A stretch of DNA of 64,000 nucleotides from Puccinia triticina (GCF_026914185.1 NC_070563.1:5849001-5913000); one strand, 5' to 3'. Shown: positions 40,321 to 51,814, numbered from the stretch's first letter. Program-made: numbers and translations. Notes: generated by a model not told the origin, from the letters alone.

Positions 40321-41130
40321 GTCACTTGATGCGGGAGCAATCGGCGAGTGTGTAGTAGCTCCTGTTTGGCAGATGGATCTCTGAGAGAGGTCGCCGGCCT
40401 GATGAGTGTCATTTTTGTCCGCATCCGCCAAGTCTGGCTCCTCATCAACCTGTGTTGGATCGTCGGGTAGCTGCGATTGAGAAGCACTCCAGCCCAAAAA
40501 AAGGGTTCCTCGGGAAGATTGGGACTTGCCAGGCTTGCCCTTGCCATCTAAGTGTTCATCACTCGGAGAAAGGAAAGAGGGGCTGGATTCCCCACTCCGT
40601 TTCTGAAATAGCATAGGTTAGTTTGATGTATATGCAACTTCAGAACAAGGGTGCAACATGCCTCTCGTTGCCACTCTCCTCCGCGGTGTATTCCTCATCA
40701 ACCATAGTAATGGTACGTGATCTCTCTTTGATTAAAAGGTTCGCGCGTTTTGCCTCCCGAATCCAAGTAGGACAAGTTGGATCTCCGGTTGGCTTCTTTG
40801 CCGTCGCCAACGCTTTAAACTTCGTCTTCAATGGTTCACAGTCGCGGGGGGTTCGACCATTACGAGCTGCATAATCCGAGTAGAGCTCATGAACCTTTTG
40901 CCACTCATTACTCCCTAAAGGAAGATTCCCTTCACAATCTCCACAAGAGCGGTGGAGTCCTTGTGGGAGTAGCCTTGCAAGCCGGGTTGACGCCCCGCAT
41001 TCCTCCTCTGGCCGGTGTTGTTTTTGCCCGCGGGTTGTTGGGTTGGTTGATTTCCTTGAGTTTGAGTCAAAGTTTGAGGCTGACTTCTTGGGATGGCCGG
41101 GCGATTTGATGGCGGACTTGCTTGACTCAT
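40273..41130 (-). pseudogene. Harbinger accessory (DUF6818/Myb-like) protein relic
   Basis: The minus strand reads MSQASPPSNRPAIPRS (41,130), TALVEIVKGIF, then after a one-base shift at about 40,918 PLGSNEWQKVHELYSDYAAR, LKTKFKALATAKKPTGDP, CPTWIREAKRANLLI, and after an intron-like break KRSGESSPSFLSPSDEH and a Gln/Ser-rich tail. This is the SANT-like DUF6818 domain that accompanies Harbinger-type transposases and binds element ends. With the transposase relic at 39,730-40,320 it forms a convergent two-gene Harbinger layout. The frameshift makes it non-functional. Confidence 0.65.
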
Positions 41131-41293
41131 TGTTTACTGAAGGTGGTATGCTAAAGCAGAAGTGGAGGGATTTCGATGAGGAATGTAGGATACAATCGTT
41201 CCAAAGGACTTGAAGGGATCTTTACCTTTATATCTTTTACAATGGATCTCTGACCAGGGACGGTGATATTGGGTAGGATATATGTCCTCTCAG

Positions 41294-41466
41294 TGGAGGA
41301 CTTCCTGTCAATCTGGAAAGTCAGATCTGAGCCACCAGATATCAAATTTTGCAGGGAAATCTGGGTCCCCGAAGATCCCCAAAGTGATCCAGAGTTCCAG
41401 ATTCCAGATTTCCCTGCGAAATCTGGAATTCCAGATCTGTTCAAAAGTGACGGGAAGTCCTCCAGT
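41294..41466. mobile_element. MITE of the ACTTCC(C/T)GTCA family, ~167 bp
   Basis: The left end GGAGGACTTCCTGTCA at 41,297 and right end TGACGGGAAGTCCTCC at 41,463 are 16-bp inverted repeats with one mismatch. AGT flanks both ends. The interior is a set of CCAGAT/ATCTGG inverted pairs with GCAGGGAAATCTGGG shared with the copy at 13,591. Confidence 0.8.
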
Positions 41467-41522
41467 CTATCATCTATCTTTTCCAGTGGATCTCCGACCG
41501 GAGACGGTGATGTTGGGTAGGG

Positions 41523-41998
41523 TACAGCCATTCCAAAAAAGCTTGGCTTCTTTGGAGGGAATTTCCAGCGGAAATTCTTTTTGGAATTTCCAACTTGTGT
41601 GTATCCAACAACAAGGTTGGACAGATGGATATCCATCCCCACAAGCGCAGTCGCTGAGAGGATGCTACCGGCCAAGCCGTTTGGTAGCAAAAAAAAATGC
41701 TGGCCGCGGGGGGACCAGCATCTTGACACCTGGGTGCGTCCATCATGATGGCAGACCGGGGTAAAAATTGGTCAAGGATTCCAATTCTGGAATCAAAAAA
41801 GGGGGGAAATGAGTAGAAGTCAGTGATTGAGCTCACCTGCTTGTGATATAGGTGTCCTGCATATACCAATGATGTAGGCATAGATATCCAAATGTCCAAC
41901 CTTGATACTTCTTTGCATACAAGGTTGGAAAATCCCACTGGAATTTCCAGCGGAAATTCCTTTCAAAGGAACCAAGTTTTTTTGGAATGGCTGTATAT
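41523..41998. mobile_element. second inverted pair with ATACAGCCATTCC ends
   Basis: The left arm 41,523-41,630 (TACAGCCATTCCAAAAAAGC, then GGAATTTCC, ending AAGGTTGGACA) and right arm 41,895-41,998 (TCCAACCTTGATAC ... GGAATGGCTGTATAT) are inverted copies of the ends seen at 26,218 and 27,480. The interior is about 260 bp and has no coding sequence. Confidence 0.65.
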
Positions 41999-42060
41999 GC
42001 CTGTCTGATCTGCTCAGAGAATAAGATTTCATCATACCGGACAGGATATGAGGATAAGAT

Positions 42061-42200
42061 TGGGTGACTTCCCGTGGGATCTGGCACCCTCCCAGATGCC
42101 GCTTTAGACCCAAAAAGTCTAGATTTTTGCAGGGAAATCTAGCTTTTTGGGCTCTAGATTGTTTCTGGGAGACTCCCAGATCACGACAGGAAGTCATCCA
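42061..42200. mobile_element. MITE with GGRTGACTTCC ends, ~138 bp
   Basis: The left end TGGGTGACTTCCCGTGGGA and right end CACGACAGGAAGTCATCCA are inverted. Internal inverted pairs are AGTCTAGATTTTTGCAGGG and TCTAGCTTTTTGGGCTCTAG. A partial relative at 42,255-42,311 ends AACAGGAGGTCATCCAG, and another half-copy is at 39,402. Confidence 0.7.
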
Positions 42201-42311
42201 TTTTAGAATTCCAATAAAACCCTTGTGTAAATTAAGACCGGGGAAAATTACAAACTTTTCTCCTAAAGTGGGATCTGGGAGACTCCCAGAACCAACAGGA
42301 GGTCATCCAGT

Positions 42312-42665
42312 AACCAACCCGCCCCGATCGGCCCTCTTGAGGCCCACAATCTCAGAGAACTTCATCTTTTTCATAACCTCAAAATTCTTCCCAGGGGTCC
42401 TTGTTTTGAATCCCCCTATTCCATCAAAGCTCACACCAGAACTCACAAAAAGTCCTTGTTGTAGCCTAACCAGTTACAAACAGTGCCACTTGCCCGCACT
42501 TGAGGCAAGGCCTTTGGGAACAAGCTTCAGAGCTTGTTCATACACTGCATCCAATCAGGGGGCTTCAAAGGTGGCCGGTTACAACTCACTGCATGCAAAA
42601 ACAAGTCATGCATGCCGGATGCATTACATGGAGGACCTGTGATTTTAGCACCTGTGGTACTATAA
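42312..42665. other. spacer, no gene recognised
   Basis: Nothing recognisable; GGCAAGGCCTTTGGGAACAA at 42,504 has a relative (TTTAGGCCTTTGGGAAGAA) near 58,996, with AGAGCTTG following in both, hinting at a dispersed repeat. Confidence 0.35.
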
Positions 42666-42666
42666 T

Positions 42667-43360
42667 TCTTCGGCTTCTAGCCAAAGAAAAATGTGCATTT
42701 TTCTTCGGCTAAAAGCCGAAGGAGCGCTGGAGCTGGCCGGGCTGGCAGAGCTGAGTTCATAGGAACCTAGCCACAAAGCCTGGGCAGTGCAACCAATGGT
42801 TGTTAGCCTAGTGGTTTGCAGCTGCTACAGCAAGGTTGCTGGTTCAATTCCCACTGCTCCCATGCCCCATTTGGGGGTTAGGGAGCGGGTTTTTGGGGGT
42901 CGGGTTTTAGGGGTTAGGGCAGTTTTTTTTAAAAAAAAATGTGGCAAGGTGTATAGTACATTGTATTGGTATGTATCGGATACGTATCGGTATGTACCGG
43001 ATACGTATCGGTATGTATTGGATACACGGATACGTATTGGTATGTATTTTCAGTACACTGTACAGGTATGTATTGGATACGTATTGGTATGTATTGGATA
43101 CGTATCGCTATGTATTTGTATTGGATACATATCGCTATGTATTGGATACATATCGCTATGTATTTGTATCAGATACAGTAATGTATCCAATACATACCAA
43201 TACCAGCTCATCCAGCACCAGCCAGCGCGCCAGCTCCAGCGCTAGCCAGTGCCAGCCAGCGCGCCAGCTCCAGTGGAGCTGACCCGGCCAGCTCTGCTGT
43301 CCTTCGGCTTTTAGCTGAAGAAAAATGCATTATTTTCTTTGGCTAATAGCCAAAGAAAAA
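42667..43360. mobile_element. foldback element with palindromic ends and GATACGTATC array
   Basis: The left end is a near-perfect palindrome of about 50 bp (TTCGGCTTCTAGCC ... AAGCCGAA, centre AAAAATG-TGCATTTTT). The right end (43,300-43,358) is an inverted version (CCTTCGGCTTTTAGCTGAAG ... AATAGCCAAAG). Just inside both are GAGCTGGCC/GGCCAGCTC blocks. In the centre (42,957-43,200) is an array of about ten GGTATGTATTGGATAC-type units built on the palindrome GATACGTATC, closed by an inverted copy (GTATCCAATACATACC). A SINE-like unit is embedded on the left. No protein is encoded. Confidence 0.7.
42796..42960 (+). repeat. tRNA-derived SINE-like unit
   Basis: A box TAGCCTAGTGG (42,804-42,814) and B box GGTTCAATTCC (42,841-42,851) are spaced 37 bp apart, as in pol III tRNA promoters. 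They are followed by a G-rich body with GGGTTAGGGA, GGGGTTAGGGCAG, TTTTTTTT and A9, then GTGGCAAGGTGT. The body matches the tail of the element at 7,395-7,722. The acceptor stem does not fold, so it is not a functional tRNA. Confidence 0.6.
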
Positions 43361-44485
43361 AAGGGACAAAACTCAATTTTAGAGGTCTTGCTTTCATGCA
43401 AACAAAATGTGAGCACCTGGGGGTATATGTCATGTATGCAGTGACTGTGCAGAGGGGGGTTCCCAGAGCTTTCACGCACATGAATGACAACATGTCATTT
43501 AATCTTGACAGCTCATGTCTGTCATGCAATGAATTGCATACACTTTTTGCAAGTTGATTTTCAAGGCTCTCCCAAATTTTGCCATACAACTGCCAAAAAT
43601 ATGGCCAGGCAAATCTTGAAAATAGTTGGGGAAATTCCAAAAAGGGGTCCAGTTAGACATTGGGGAGGATTCAGCTGCCAAGCTTACCCAGTTCCAAAGG
43701 TGGGGGAACCAGGAGGAACTTCTGCTGTATCAATCATCAAAGAAGAGCAACGGCCAAAAACACCTTTTCCAAGGAGCTTTGCAATAGCTCCGGAACCCCC
43801 AGAGACTTACGCTGTATTGATGATTGAGGACTGAGAGCAACATCCAAAAACACCTTTTCCAAGGAATTTACGCCTTGTTTGGCGCCAGTATAATTGGTGA
43901 CATAATTGACAGCAATATACTCTGTGACATGTCAGGCTCCCTTTGGCCGGCCCCAAAAATGTGGGAACGTGAGAAGCAAATATGCAGATTATTTTGGGGG
44001 GGACAGGGGAAATGAATGTATCCCATGTCCCTGTTTGGCATCCCACCAAGCATTGACAACCGGAGTTGATGTTCCACTATTCCCCCTGCCAAGAGGGGTC
44101 TGACCCAAAATTTCCCTGTAATTTCCACTTCCCACCCGCCTCAGCGCTACATGTTGGTGGCTGTGCCAAACAGCCATGTAGAATAATCAAAGCCTGGTAA
44201 TAATCCCAATAAGGTTCATAAACCGTACTTGGGATTATTACCCAGCAGCTTATCCCCACCTATGACACTGGGCCCTCCCAAACAGGGCCTCAATTATTTC
44301 ACCTGAAACAAAAATTCATGAATATATTGATCAGTGTTTCTTGGGACAGGTGCAATAAACACAGCGAGCCAACCAACATGGATGAGATCAATAGTGATGA
44401 AAAGGATTTTTTTCTTCAGGAAGAAACATCAATTCTGCTGAGAATTTCCCTCCTTCTGACCACAGTGACTTGCTAAGAGCATCTC
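43361..44485. other. spacer, no gene recognised
   Basis: No gene I can support. AACACCTTTTCCAAGGA occurs twice, 90 bp apart (43,760 and 43,850), each after TGAGG/AGAGCAA, a local duplication. AATCCCAATAAGGTT/AACCGTACTTGGGATTATTACC near 44,205-44,240 is an inverted pair. Confidence 0.4.
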
Positions 44486-44605
44486 TAAGGTTACAGAAAC
44501 TCTTTGACTGGGGAAGGGATTCCTTCCGCATGAAGAGGTTACAAAACCTCTTTGACCAAAAGGAATCCTCCGGGCAAAGAGGTTACAGAACCTCTTTGAC
44601 CGGTG
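44486..44605. repeat. hairpin run, CAAAGAGGTT type, left cluster
   Basis: Palindromes with arms CAAAGAGGTT and AACCTCTTTG around ACAG or ACAA alternate with GGAATCC/GGATTCC-type palindromes. There are about three units here. A second cluster lies at 45,539-45,800. Confidence 0.75.
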
Positions 44606-45538
44606 TAAGACTCAAAAGTGGTTGTGAAACCCTTTTGCTGAATGGAGAAGGGGATGATGGAGGTGCAAACTCTGCCCTTCTATGCTATGAGTCAACAAGA
44701 CCCACCAAGCTATGCTTGGCAGGTTTTAATCAAGTGATAGGTCTGGTCTAATTCCAGATGAAGTTGTTTGATGACAGGATGTGAGATTTTGAGAATGAGT
44801 TCAGTAGTTATTTGCAAATATACGGGATGTATTGATGTGTGGTGGTGATGGTAAGTGTGAAGGGTGGTATGTAAATAACTGGTGAGTACTAAGCTGAGGA
44901 GCTGACAACTGGGGAGGAGAGAGCTCTTTATATAGACAAAAGTGGAGCCCCAGAGGGGCTTGTGGGTTAGGGTTTCAACTAAGCTAGACAACAGTGTGAG
45001 GGATTTTAGCTGGTGGGAGTAGATACAAATGATGTCATAATATGTCAAGGGTACATAAATGATGTCATAAGAATGCAGTAGGGCCGCATGAAGGCTGTGT
45101 AAAGTGAAATTAGACTGCATGAGTTGACAGGTGCATGCAGTGGGTGCATAAATGAAGTCTGAGGCTGCAGAGTCAGTGTGTGATGACATCATAATATGGA
45201 AATAGAAGAGTACTTGATAATATGTAATGACTGTAGTCTGATGGGGAGATGTATTTTTGTATCCTGTGATGTGTATAAGCAGAATGCTGTGATCCTTGAA
45301 TTGAGGCTTGTGACAGGCTGGTGACTGGGTATGTTGAACGTGTAATGGGTGTCCAGTGTCCAAGGAAGTGTAGGTTCCAATCCAGTGGGGTTCAGGTGAT
45401 GCTTCCAGTGGTGACTAGGGGTAAAATTGGCCGTAAAATCCATTTCTGAGGTCCTTTTAATGGTATCTTGAGGCGTATTACGAGTAAATATATGTATGAG
45501 AAAAAACGTTTGATTTTTCACTTTTCTGTTGACCACAC
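44606..45538. other. interval between the two CAAAGAGGTT clusters
   Basis: A long minus-strand open frame (45,363-44,710, 217 codons) is rich in His, Ser, Thr and Leu and matches nothing I know. TTTATATAGACAAAAG at 44,931 is a good TATA-like element on the plus strand. The interval together with the flanking clusters could be a non-autonomous element; there is no proof of coding. Confidence 0.35.
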
Positions 45539-45800
45539 CGGAAGGGATTCCTCCAGGCCAAAGAACCTTTTTGACTGAAACAGATCCCTCCTGGCCAAAG
45601 AACCTCTTTGAGTGGAAGGAATCCCTTCTGGCCAAGCAGGCTCTGTAACCTCTTTGGAATCCTTCTGGTCAAAGAGGTTCCAGAGCCTCTTTGACTGGAA
45701 GGAATCCTTCTGGTAAAAGAGGTTACAGAGCCTCTTTGACTGGAAGGGATTCCTTCCAATCAAAGAGGTTACAAAACCGCTTTGGTCAGAATGGTATCCT
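45539..45800. repeat. hairpin run, CAAAGAGGTT type, right cluster
   Basis: About six units, each made of a palindrome with arms CAAAGAGGTT/AGCCTCTTTG and a palindrome GGAAGGGATTCCTTCC, with a spacing of about 45-50 bp. The units match the left cluster at 44,486 closely. Because the units are palindromic, orientation cannot be assigned. Confidence 0.8.
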
Positions 45801-45824
45801 TCCGGTCAATTTTGAGGGGCAGGT

Positions 45825-45925
45825 ACCCGCTCTGACCCACTCTGCGGGTGCGGGTGTGGGTGCAGGTCACTTGGCCAAAAAAAAGCCACCGGTACCCGCA
45901 CCAAAACAGGTACCCGGGTGTGGCG
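45825..45925. repeat. GCGGGTACC repeat, copy 1
   Basis: GGCAGGTACCCGCTCTGACC, TGCGGGTGCGGGTG, an A8 tract, CACCGGTACCCGCACC and GGTACCCGGGTG. The same arrangement (GCGGGTACCCACC, T8 or A8, CACCGGCACCCACC, GGGTACC) is seen at 56,935-57,045, so this is a dispersed small repeat. Confidence 0.55.
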
Positions 45926-46590
45926 GGGCCATCTCTAGTACATGCACCCACCCAGTATGATATGAGGTGGGGTGTTTCACCATTTTTCAAATCATAAGGC
46001 TCCACTGCAGCTTTCCCCCAGTTGGCTCCACATCAACCATCAACTTCTTGGGATGGCAATCCTACCAGGCAAAGTCCTCACACTCAATGAATGTGAGCTA
46101 CTTGTTTTTTTTGTTGCTCCTTTCTGTTTACTGTGTATTTATACCCTTGCTGGTCTTATTTTCTTATAAGTCTCTCATTGGATGGCTTTCAAGGATTGAA
46201 CTTCTGATCAGATAATTTTTTTTTTTGATCCTTTTGTATATCTCATAGAAAAGCAATCTTTTTCATTATTATTTGACATCTGGAATCAATTGCTTCTGAG
46301 CCATAAACAAAGAGGAGAAAACAAGGTTGAACTCCTGGAGTGAGATTAGCAGCAGCAAAAGAAGCATAATGAAACATTGATTGACTTTGCTTGACAAAAA
46401 AAAAGGTTTGCTTGAAGAAAAAAGGGATAGATGCAAGCCAAAACACAAGGTTGAAAGCCAAACATGACAAAAGAGGCCAATGGTGGTGGCAGCTTTGATT
46501 TCCGCAGTTCACAGCAATCCATCATAGTATGAGATGTATGACATCTCCCTTGGATTTCAGAAAATACCATTTTGTGGAAATCACAACAAA
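45926..46590. other. spacer, no gene recognised
   Basis: AT-rich with no supportable gene. Confidence 0.4.
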
Positions 46591-46594
46591 GGAT

Positions 46595-47920
46595 GTGGTT
46601 GTTGTCCCAGACTGACTGATAGACCGTGGCTGTTTGGTTGATCCCACCTGATTGGCATTGGAGTTGGTGAAGGCGGCATATGAATTGCAGAAGCTCTGCT
46701 CAATATTGATGATTGCCTGCCGGAAGCGGCATTTTCAATTGAGCAAACAAGCCTTGAATCTATCACATGCCCCACTTGGCTGTCTGGCGTGCAGATACAA
46801 GTTGCTTGTTGAGTAGCTGGAGTCAGGTGAAATCAAGTGAGTTGGTTGGCAGGCAATCACCATGCTTTACTGGGGCAAGGATCCAACTTTGGGAGCCTTT
46901 CTGACTTGCGCGGGAAAGCTGTGTTTCTGATGATCCAATACCCTGGTGGTGCCTGTTCAAGAAGCTGGTTGTAGAGTGGCTCAGCTATTGTCAAATCTTG
47001 CCAAGAACCCAGTGCATTCAGTATTGCACACATGATTGTTCCATCTAGCGCAAAGGCAAGGATACAGCTACAATAGTGTGAGCATGTCCGGCCATTGTAG
47101 TATGCGTTTTGAACACTCAAGGGATATCCAGCAAAATCATGTGAAGGAGATCATATATAAGATGCAGAAAGACTCACTCTTCATCATCCAAAAGCAGTAC
47201 TGGCAAGTTCAGTCCATCCAAGAATACAAAACACTTTGTCAATAGAGGAAACTTCATCTTGATTGATGCACTGTAGTGTGGTGCCCTTTGTTTGGTAGTT
47301 GGCCACAAAAAACAAGCTTGAGGGTGATCCTGTGGGGTGGCAAGAAGGTGCTGCATCCCAGAGGCCAGGTATCGCAAACAGACAGCCAGTGTGATTCCAA
47401 AAGGCTGCTGCAAGGTGTACGCAGATATTTTCAAGCATAGCCAATGCAGCACTAGTCCTAGAGTACCTGCTGCATCAAGAGATTGGCAGCCAATTTGCGG
47501 CTCTCCGGTGGGGTTAACATCATTTCGGTCAATTGTACTGAAGTTCCACCTGGCCAAAAAGCGTTCAAGGAGTTCTTTGAACATGCTCACATCAAGTCCT
47601 ATTGTATTGATGAAAGCTTGGTTGTTTTGAGATGCCCACAAGTAGGCCCAGGGACTGTTGAGCATCAGAAGGGTTGGTAGATCCGCCCGGGTTAAGTATG
47701 TTTGGAACTGACAGAACTTGCTGGGAGTCCCAAGGAAGGCAAGAGCTGTGATCAATGCACCCGCTTCATCCAGCTGTTGTTGGTCCCTGGCGCCCTGAGA
47801 AAAAAAATCTTTGATTGGGTGTCTTACAGCAGTTTGATCCATTTGCTGTTGTGTTGTTTGTCAGTGATCTGTAACTGCCGTTGATTCTCCAAAAGGAGGA
47901 GTATTTTCTGCAAGTTGATC
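46595..47920 (-). pseudogene. PIF/Harbinger transposase, catalytic residues lost
   Basis: Coding blocks leftwards: INLQKILLLLENQRQLQ (47,920), after a frame shift IKDFFSQGARDQQQLDEAG, TYLTRADLPTLLMLNSPWAY, FINTIGLDVSMFKELLERFL, LDAAGTLGLVLHWLC, LQQPFGITLAVCLRYL, FVFLDGLNLPVLLLDDE; a 61-bp intron; NAYYNGRTCSHYCSCILAFA, ILNALGSWQDLTIAEPLY, YWIIRNTAFPRKSE and, with stops, LQLLNKQLVSARQTAKWGM. This is a full-length DDE_Tnp_4-type transposase. The first catalytic Asp (FLDG) remains; the second lies in what is normally DTAFP and is Asn here; the Glu of AEWGM is Lys. In-frame stops follow in the last block. It is related to the relic at 39,730. Confidence 0.75.
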
Positions 47921-47999
47921 ATTGTGTGAAGTTCTTGGATTGGGTGGTTGAGTGTGATATGGATTGGTGCCAAAACATACGGCCAGGTGCAGAGTTACA

Positions 48000-48190
48000 C
48001 CCGGGGAGTCCTCCAACAAGGATATCTCCAGGAATCCTTGTGGATTCCCCGTAGTGCCCCTGCGCAAGGTTGGACCAGCGGCTGCTGGTCCACACGTTCA
48101 CGTGATCTCCATCAAGTGGATCACGGGGGCACCTCGTTATGGCCCCAAGGATTCCACGGATATTTACAGATGTGTACCTGTGGAATCCAC
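48000..48190. repeat. hairpin run, GGAATCC/TGGACCAGC type
   Basis: Consecutive palindromes: GGAATCCTTGTGGATTCC (48,033), TGGACCAGC-GGCT-GCTGGTCCA (48,073), GTGATCTCC-ATCAAGT-GGATCAC (48,103) and GGATTCCACGG with CTGTGGAATCCACG (48,150-48,192). Four adjacent hairpins occupy about 170 bp. Confidence 0.7.
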
Positions 48191-48509
48191 GTGGCTGCGT
48201 AGGCGGGCCTTAAAACTTCAGCGGGAGCAGCCGGTTAAAAAGTGTTGCCAATCGGACTAGAACTCAAAATCAAGGCAGGGAGCCTGGATGAGAGGGAGTG
48301 CTACACAGCGCAGCCATCTCACATTCTTGACCTCTGCTTCTTTACACCTTATCAACCCCTCAAATGATGGTTTGCAATTGGGTTTGCAATAGGTTTTTTT
48401 GTTAAGTTTTTTTTTCAATATTTTCCTTCCTCTCTTCAAAATCATTTTTTTTTGGACTTTCAAAACCTCAGGACCAGCCTGAGGTGGTCTTGGCTGGACG
48501 TATAAAAAA
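48191..48509. other. spacer, no gene recognised
   Basis: Nothing recognisable; T-rich in the second half. Confidence 0.4.
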
Positions 48510-48730
48510 AAGAAAATGCCGTGGAACCAACGTGAGCAACAAGCTGACGTGGTCTCCACGCGTGCCAGGAAGGCACATTGTGGAACCAACGGGGAAAAGT
48601 GTGAAGCCCATTGGTTCCACATGGAAAAAAAACAGTTTTGTGGAACCAACGAGCTTACCAAGGGGTTACCGAGCCAATCCTCATTGGTTCCATGGGTTAC
48701 CCTCCTGTCATCGGTTCCATGGACGGGCGT
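48510..48730. repeat. alternating TGGAACCAAC / GTTGGTTCCA run
   Basis: TGGAACCAACG (48,521; 48,582; 48,640) alternates with ATTGGTTCCA (48,610; 48,683) and ATCGGTTCCATGG (48,709). This gives a chain of potential hairpins over 210 bp with spacing of 30-45 bp. Confidence 0.65.
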
Positions 48731-48835
48731 GGCAGGAAGTACCCCCGCCGTGTATGTTTGAGTCAGGATGAGTTTTGGGGCAAAGACAGCAAGTTGTAAA
48801 TTTAGGCACTGCAAGTGACAGAAGCCACAATTTCT

Positions 48836-48955
48836 AACTTAACTAAGGCCCTCTCTATGTGGAGGGGGGACACCGTCCTGCAGGGACCCTCCGAATGAGG
48901 GGAGGTTGCTTCGCTCCCCCAAGGAGGGAAATTAGCTAAGTTAGCCACAATTTAG
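48836..48955. mobile_element. short MITE (copy 2 of the 10,075 family)
   Basis: CTAACTTAACTAAGGCCCTC at the left and, inverted, GGGAAATTAGCTAAGTTAG at the right. The interior has CACCGTCCTGCAGGGACCCTC and CTCCCCCAAGGAGGGA in common with the copy at 10,075, plus a 35-bp insert GAATGAGGGGAGGTTGCTTC. Confidence 0.7.
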
Positions 48956-49375
48956 ACTTTTATTATTTGTAAATTACTTTCTGTGAGGCCCGCAGAACCA
49001 ACAGGAAGTCCTCTTCCCTATCTTTTGCCGCTACACATGTTCCTGGAAGTTGACCCTTCAAAGTTGTGCATGTATTTTCAAGGTTCATTAGCTGTATGAC
49101 CTGTGCAGATTGAACTGACCACAGAAAACAGCATGGTTTTTCAATTCAATTACACAGGAACCAGACTCTCCAAGCTCTGGTTAAGATGCCTTGGCCCTAC
49201 AGCCCCTGCATCCAATCCTACAAGTTCTGTAGAGGCCAAAAATGTACAGTACACATGCGTAGGGTGATATTTTGAGCCGACCGTCATAAAGAGCGGTCCA
49301 AGATCAAAAAAACATTTCACGGGCGCGGGGAGGGGGGGGGTTACACAGGGTAGAGGGTTCGGGCACTGTGGTGAG
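48956..49375. other. 3' flank of Tra2-like gene
   Basis: No gene. AGAACCAACAGGAAGTCC near 48,991 is a scrap of the ACTTCC MITE family. The rest is probably the 3' untranslated region of the gene at 49,376. Confidence 0.4.
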
Positions 49376-50899
<1,524 letters not shown>

Positions 50900-51767
50900 G
50901 ATCGAAACGGATGGAGAGTGGGGGAGACAAGAGTCTGGGGGCTGGCTTTTCCGGATTGGCGAGTGTGTTGGTGAGAAGGGGAAGATGGGGGAGGGGGCAG
51001 CCCGGGCAGGGAGGGGCAGCTTTTAAAGCGCTGGCGAGGGGGCCAGGCGGGAGGGAAACAAGCCCCTCGCGGAAAACAAACTTAACATAACACCGGATGA
51101 AGACAAAGTCCTGTGCGAGTCTGCCAGCCTGTGGTGAATAGAATCCGCCTGCTTCCGGCGTAAACAGCGTTGAAGGCAAAAGGAGCTCCGAAAAATCAAT
51201 GTTCTCTGGCTGCTTCAAAACTGGTTGCAGCAGGCCCATATTCCTCCAAACAAATAAATATATTCAGGAGCAGGGGGACACAAGGGCAGGCAATCACAAG
51301 AGAACTTGGGAGCCATTTTGAAGGTGAACATTCCATACAGTTTCCACGTTGGGCTGATTGTTCAGCAAGACGGCTCACTTACATAAAATGTTGCATAAAC
51401 ACCAAAGTTGGGATGTGAACCCGCTTGATGAATCCGAGCGCATATATACATTCACAGACAGGTTGCATAAATTCAGGGAAAGAGGTGGATATTGTGTTTG
51501 TATCAATCTTTGATTTGACATATGCATATTTATATATGTGAGAGAAGAGAAGACAATGGTAAATTATCATATTATAAGATAAAACATTGTGAAAAAGAAT
51601 TGAGAGGAGAGGGAAAAGAGGGGAAAAGAGTAAGGCCAGGACAAAAAGAGGTTTTGTTGAGTTTTTGTCCTCAGGTCTCTTCCTTTTCTGCCTTCTTCCT
51701 CATTCCCCTTCCATTCCAATCTATCCTGACTCCAACTTATCCCATCTATGATCTCTCCACTTCTTAC
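50900..51767. promoter_or_regulatory. upstream region of Tra2-like gene, then AT-rich spacer
   Basis: GC-rich sequence to 51,060 is the likely promoter of the Tra2-like gene. Beyond that it is AT- and purine-rich (GAGGAGAGGGAAAAGAGGGG near 51,603) without a gene. Confidence 0.4.
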
Positions 51768-51814
51768 ACCAGGGGGGAATCTGTTGCACTCTCCAGAGAG
51801 TGCCGGACCATAAT
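51768..51814. repeat. GCACTCTC palindrome repeat, copy in one orientation
   Basis: ACACCAGGGGGGAATCTGTT followed by GCACTCTC-CA-GAGAGTGC. It is the inverted counterpart of 53,969-54,015; a more diverged copy is at 5,093. Confidence 0.7.

Noticed and set aside
44710..45363. 217-codon minus-strand frame
   Set aside because: Low-complexity His/Ser/Thr/Leu composition between two repeat clusters, no domain; kept only as a comment.
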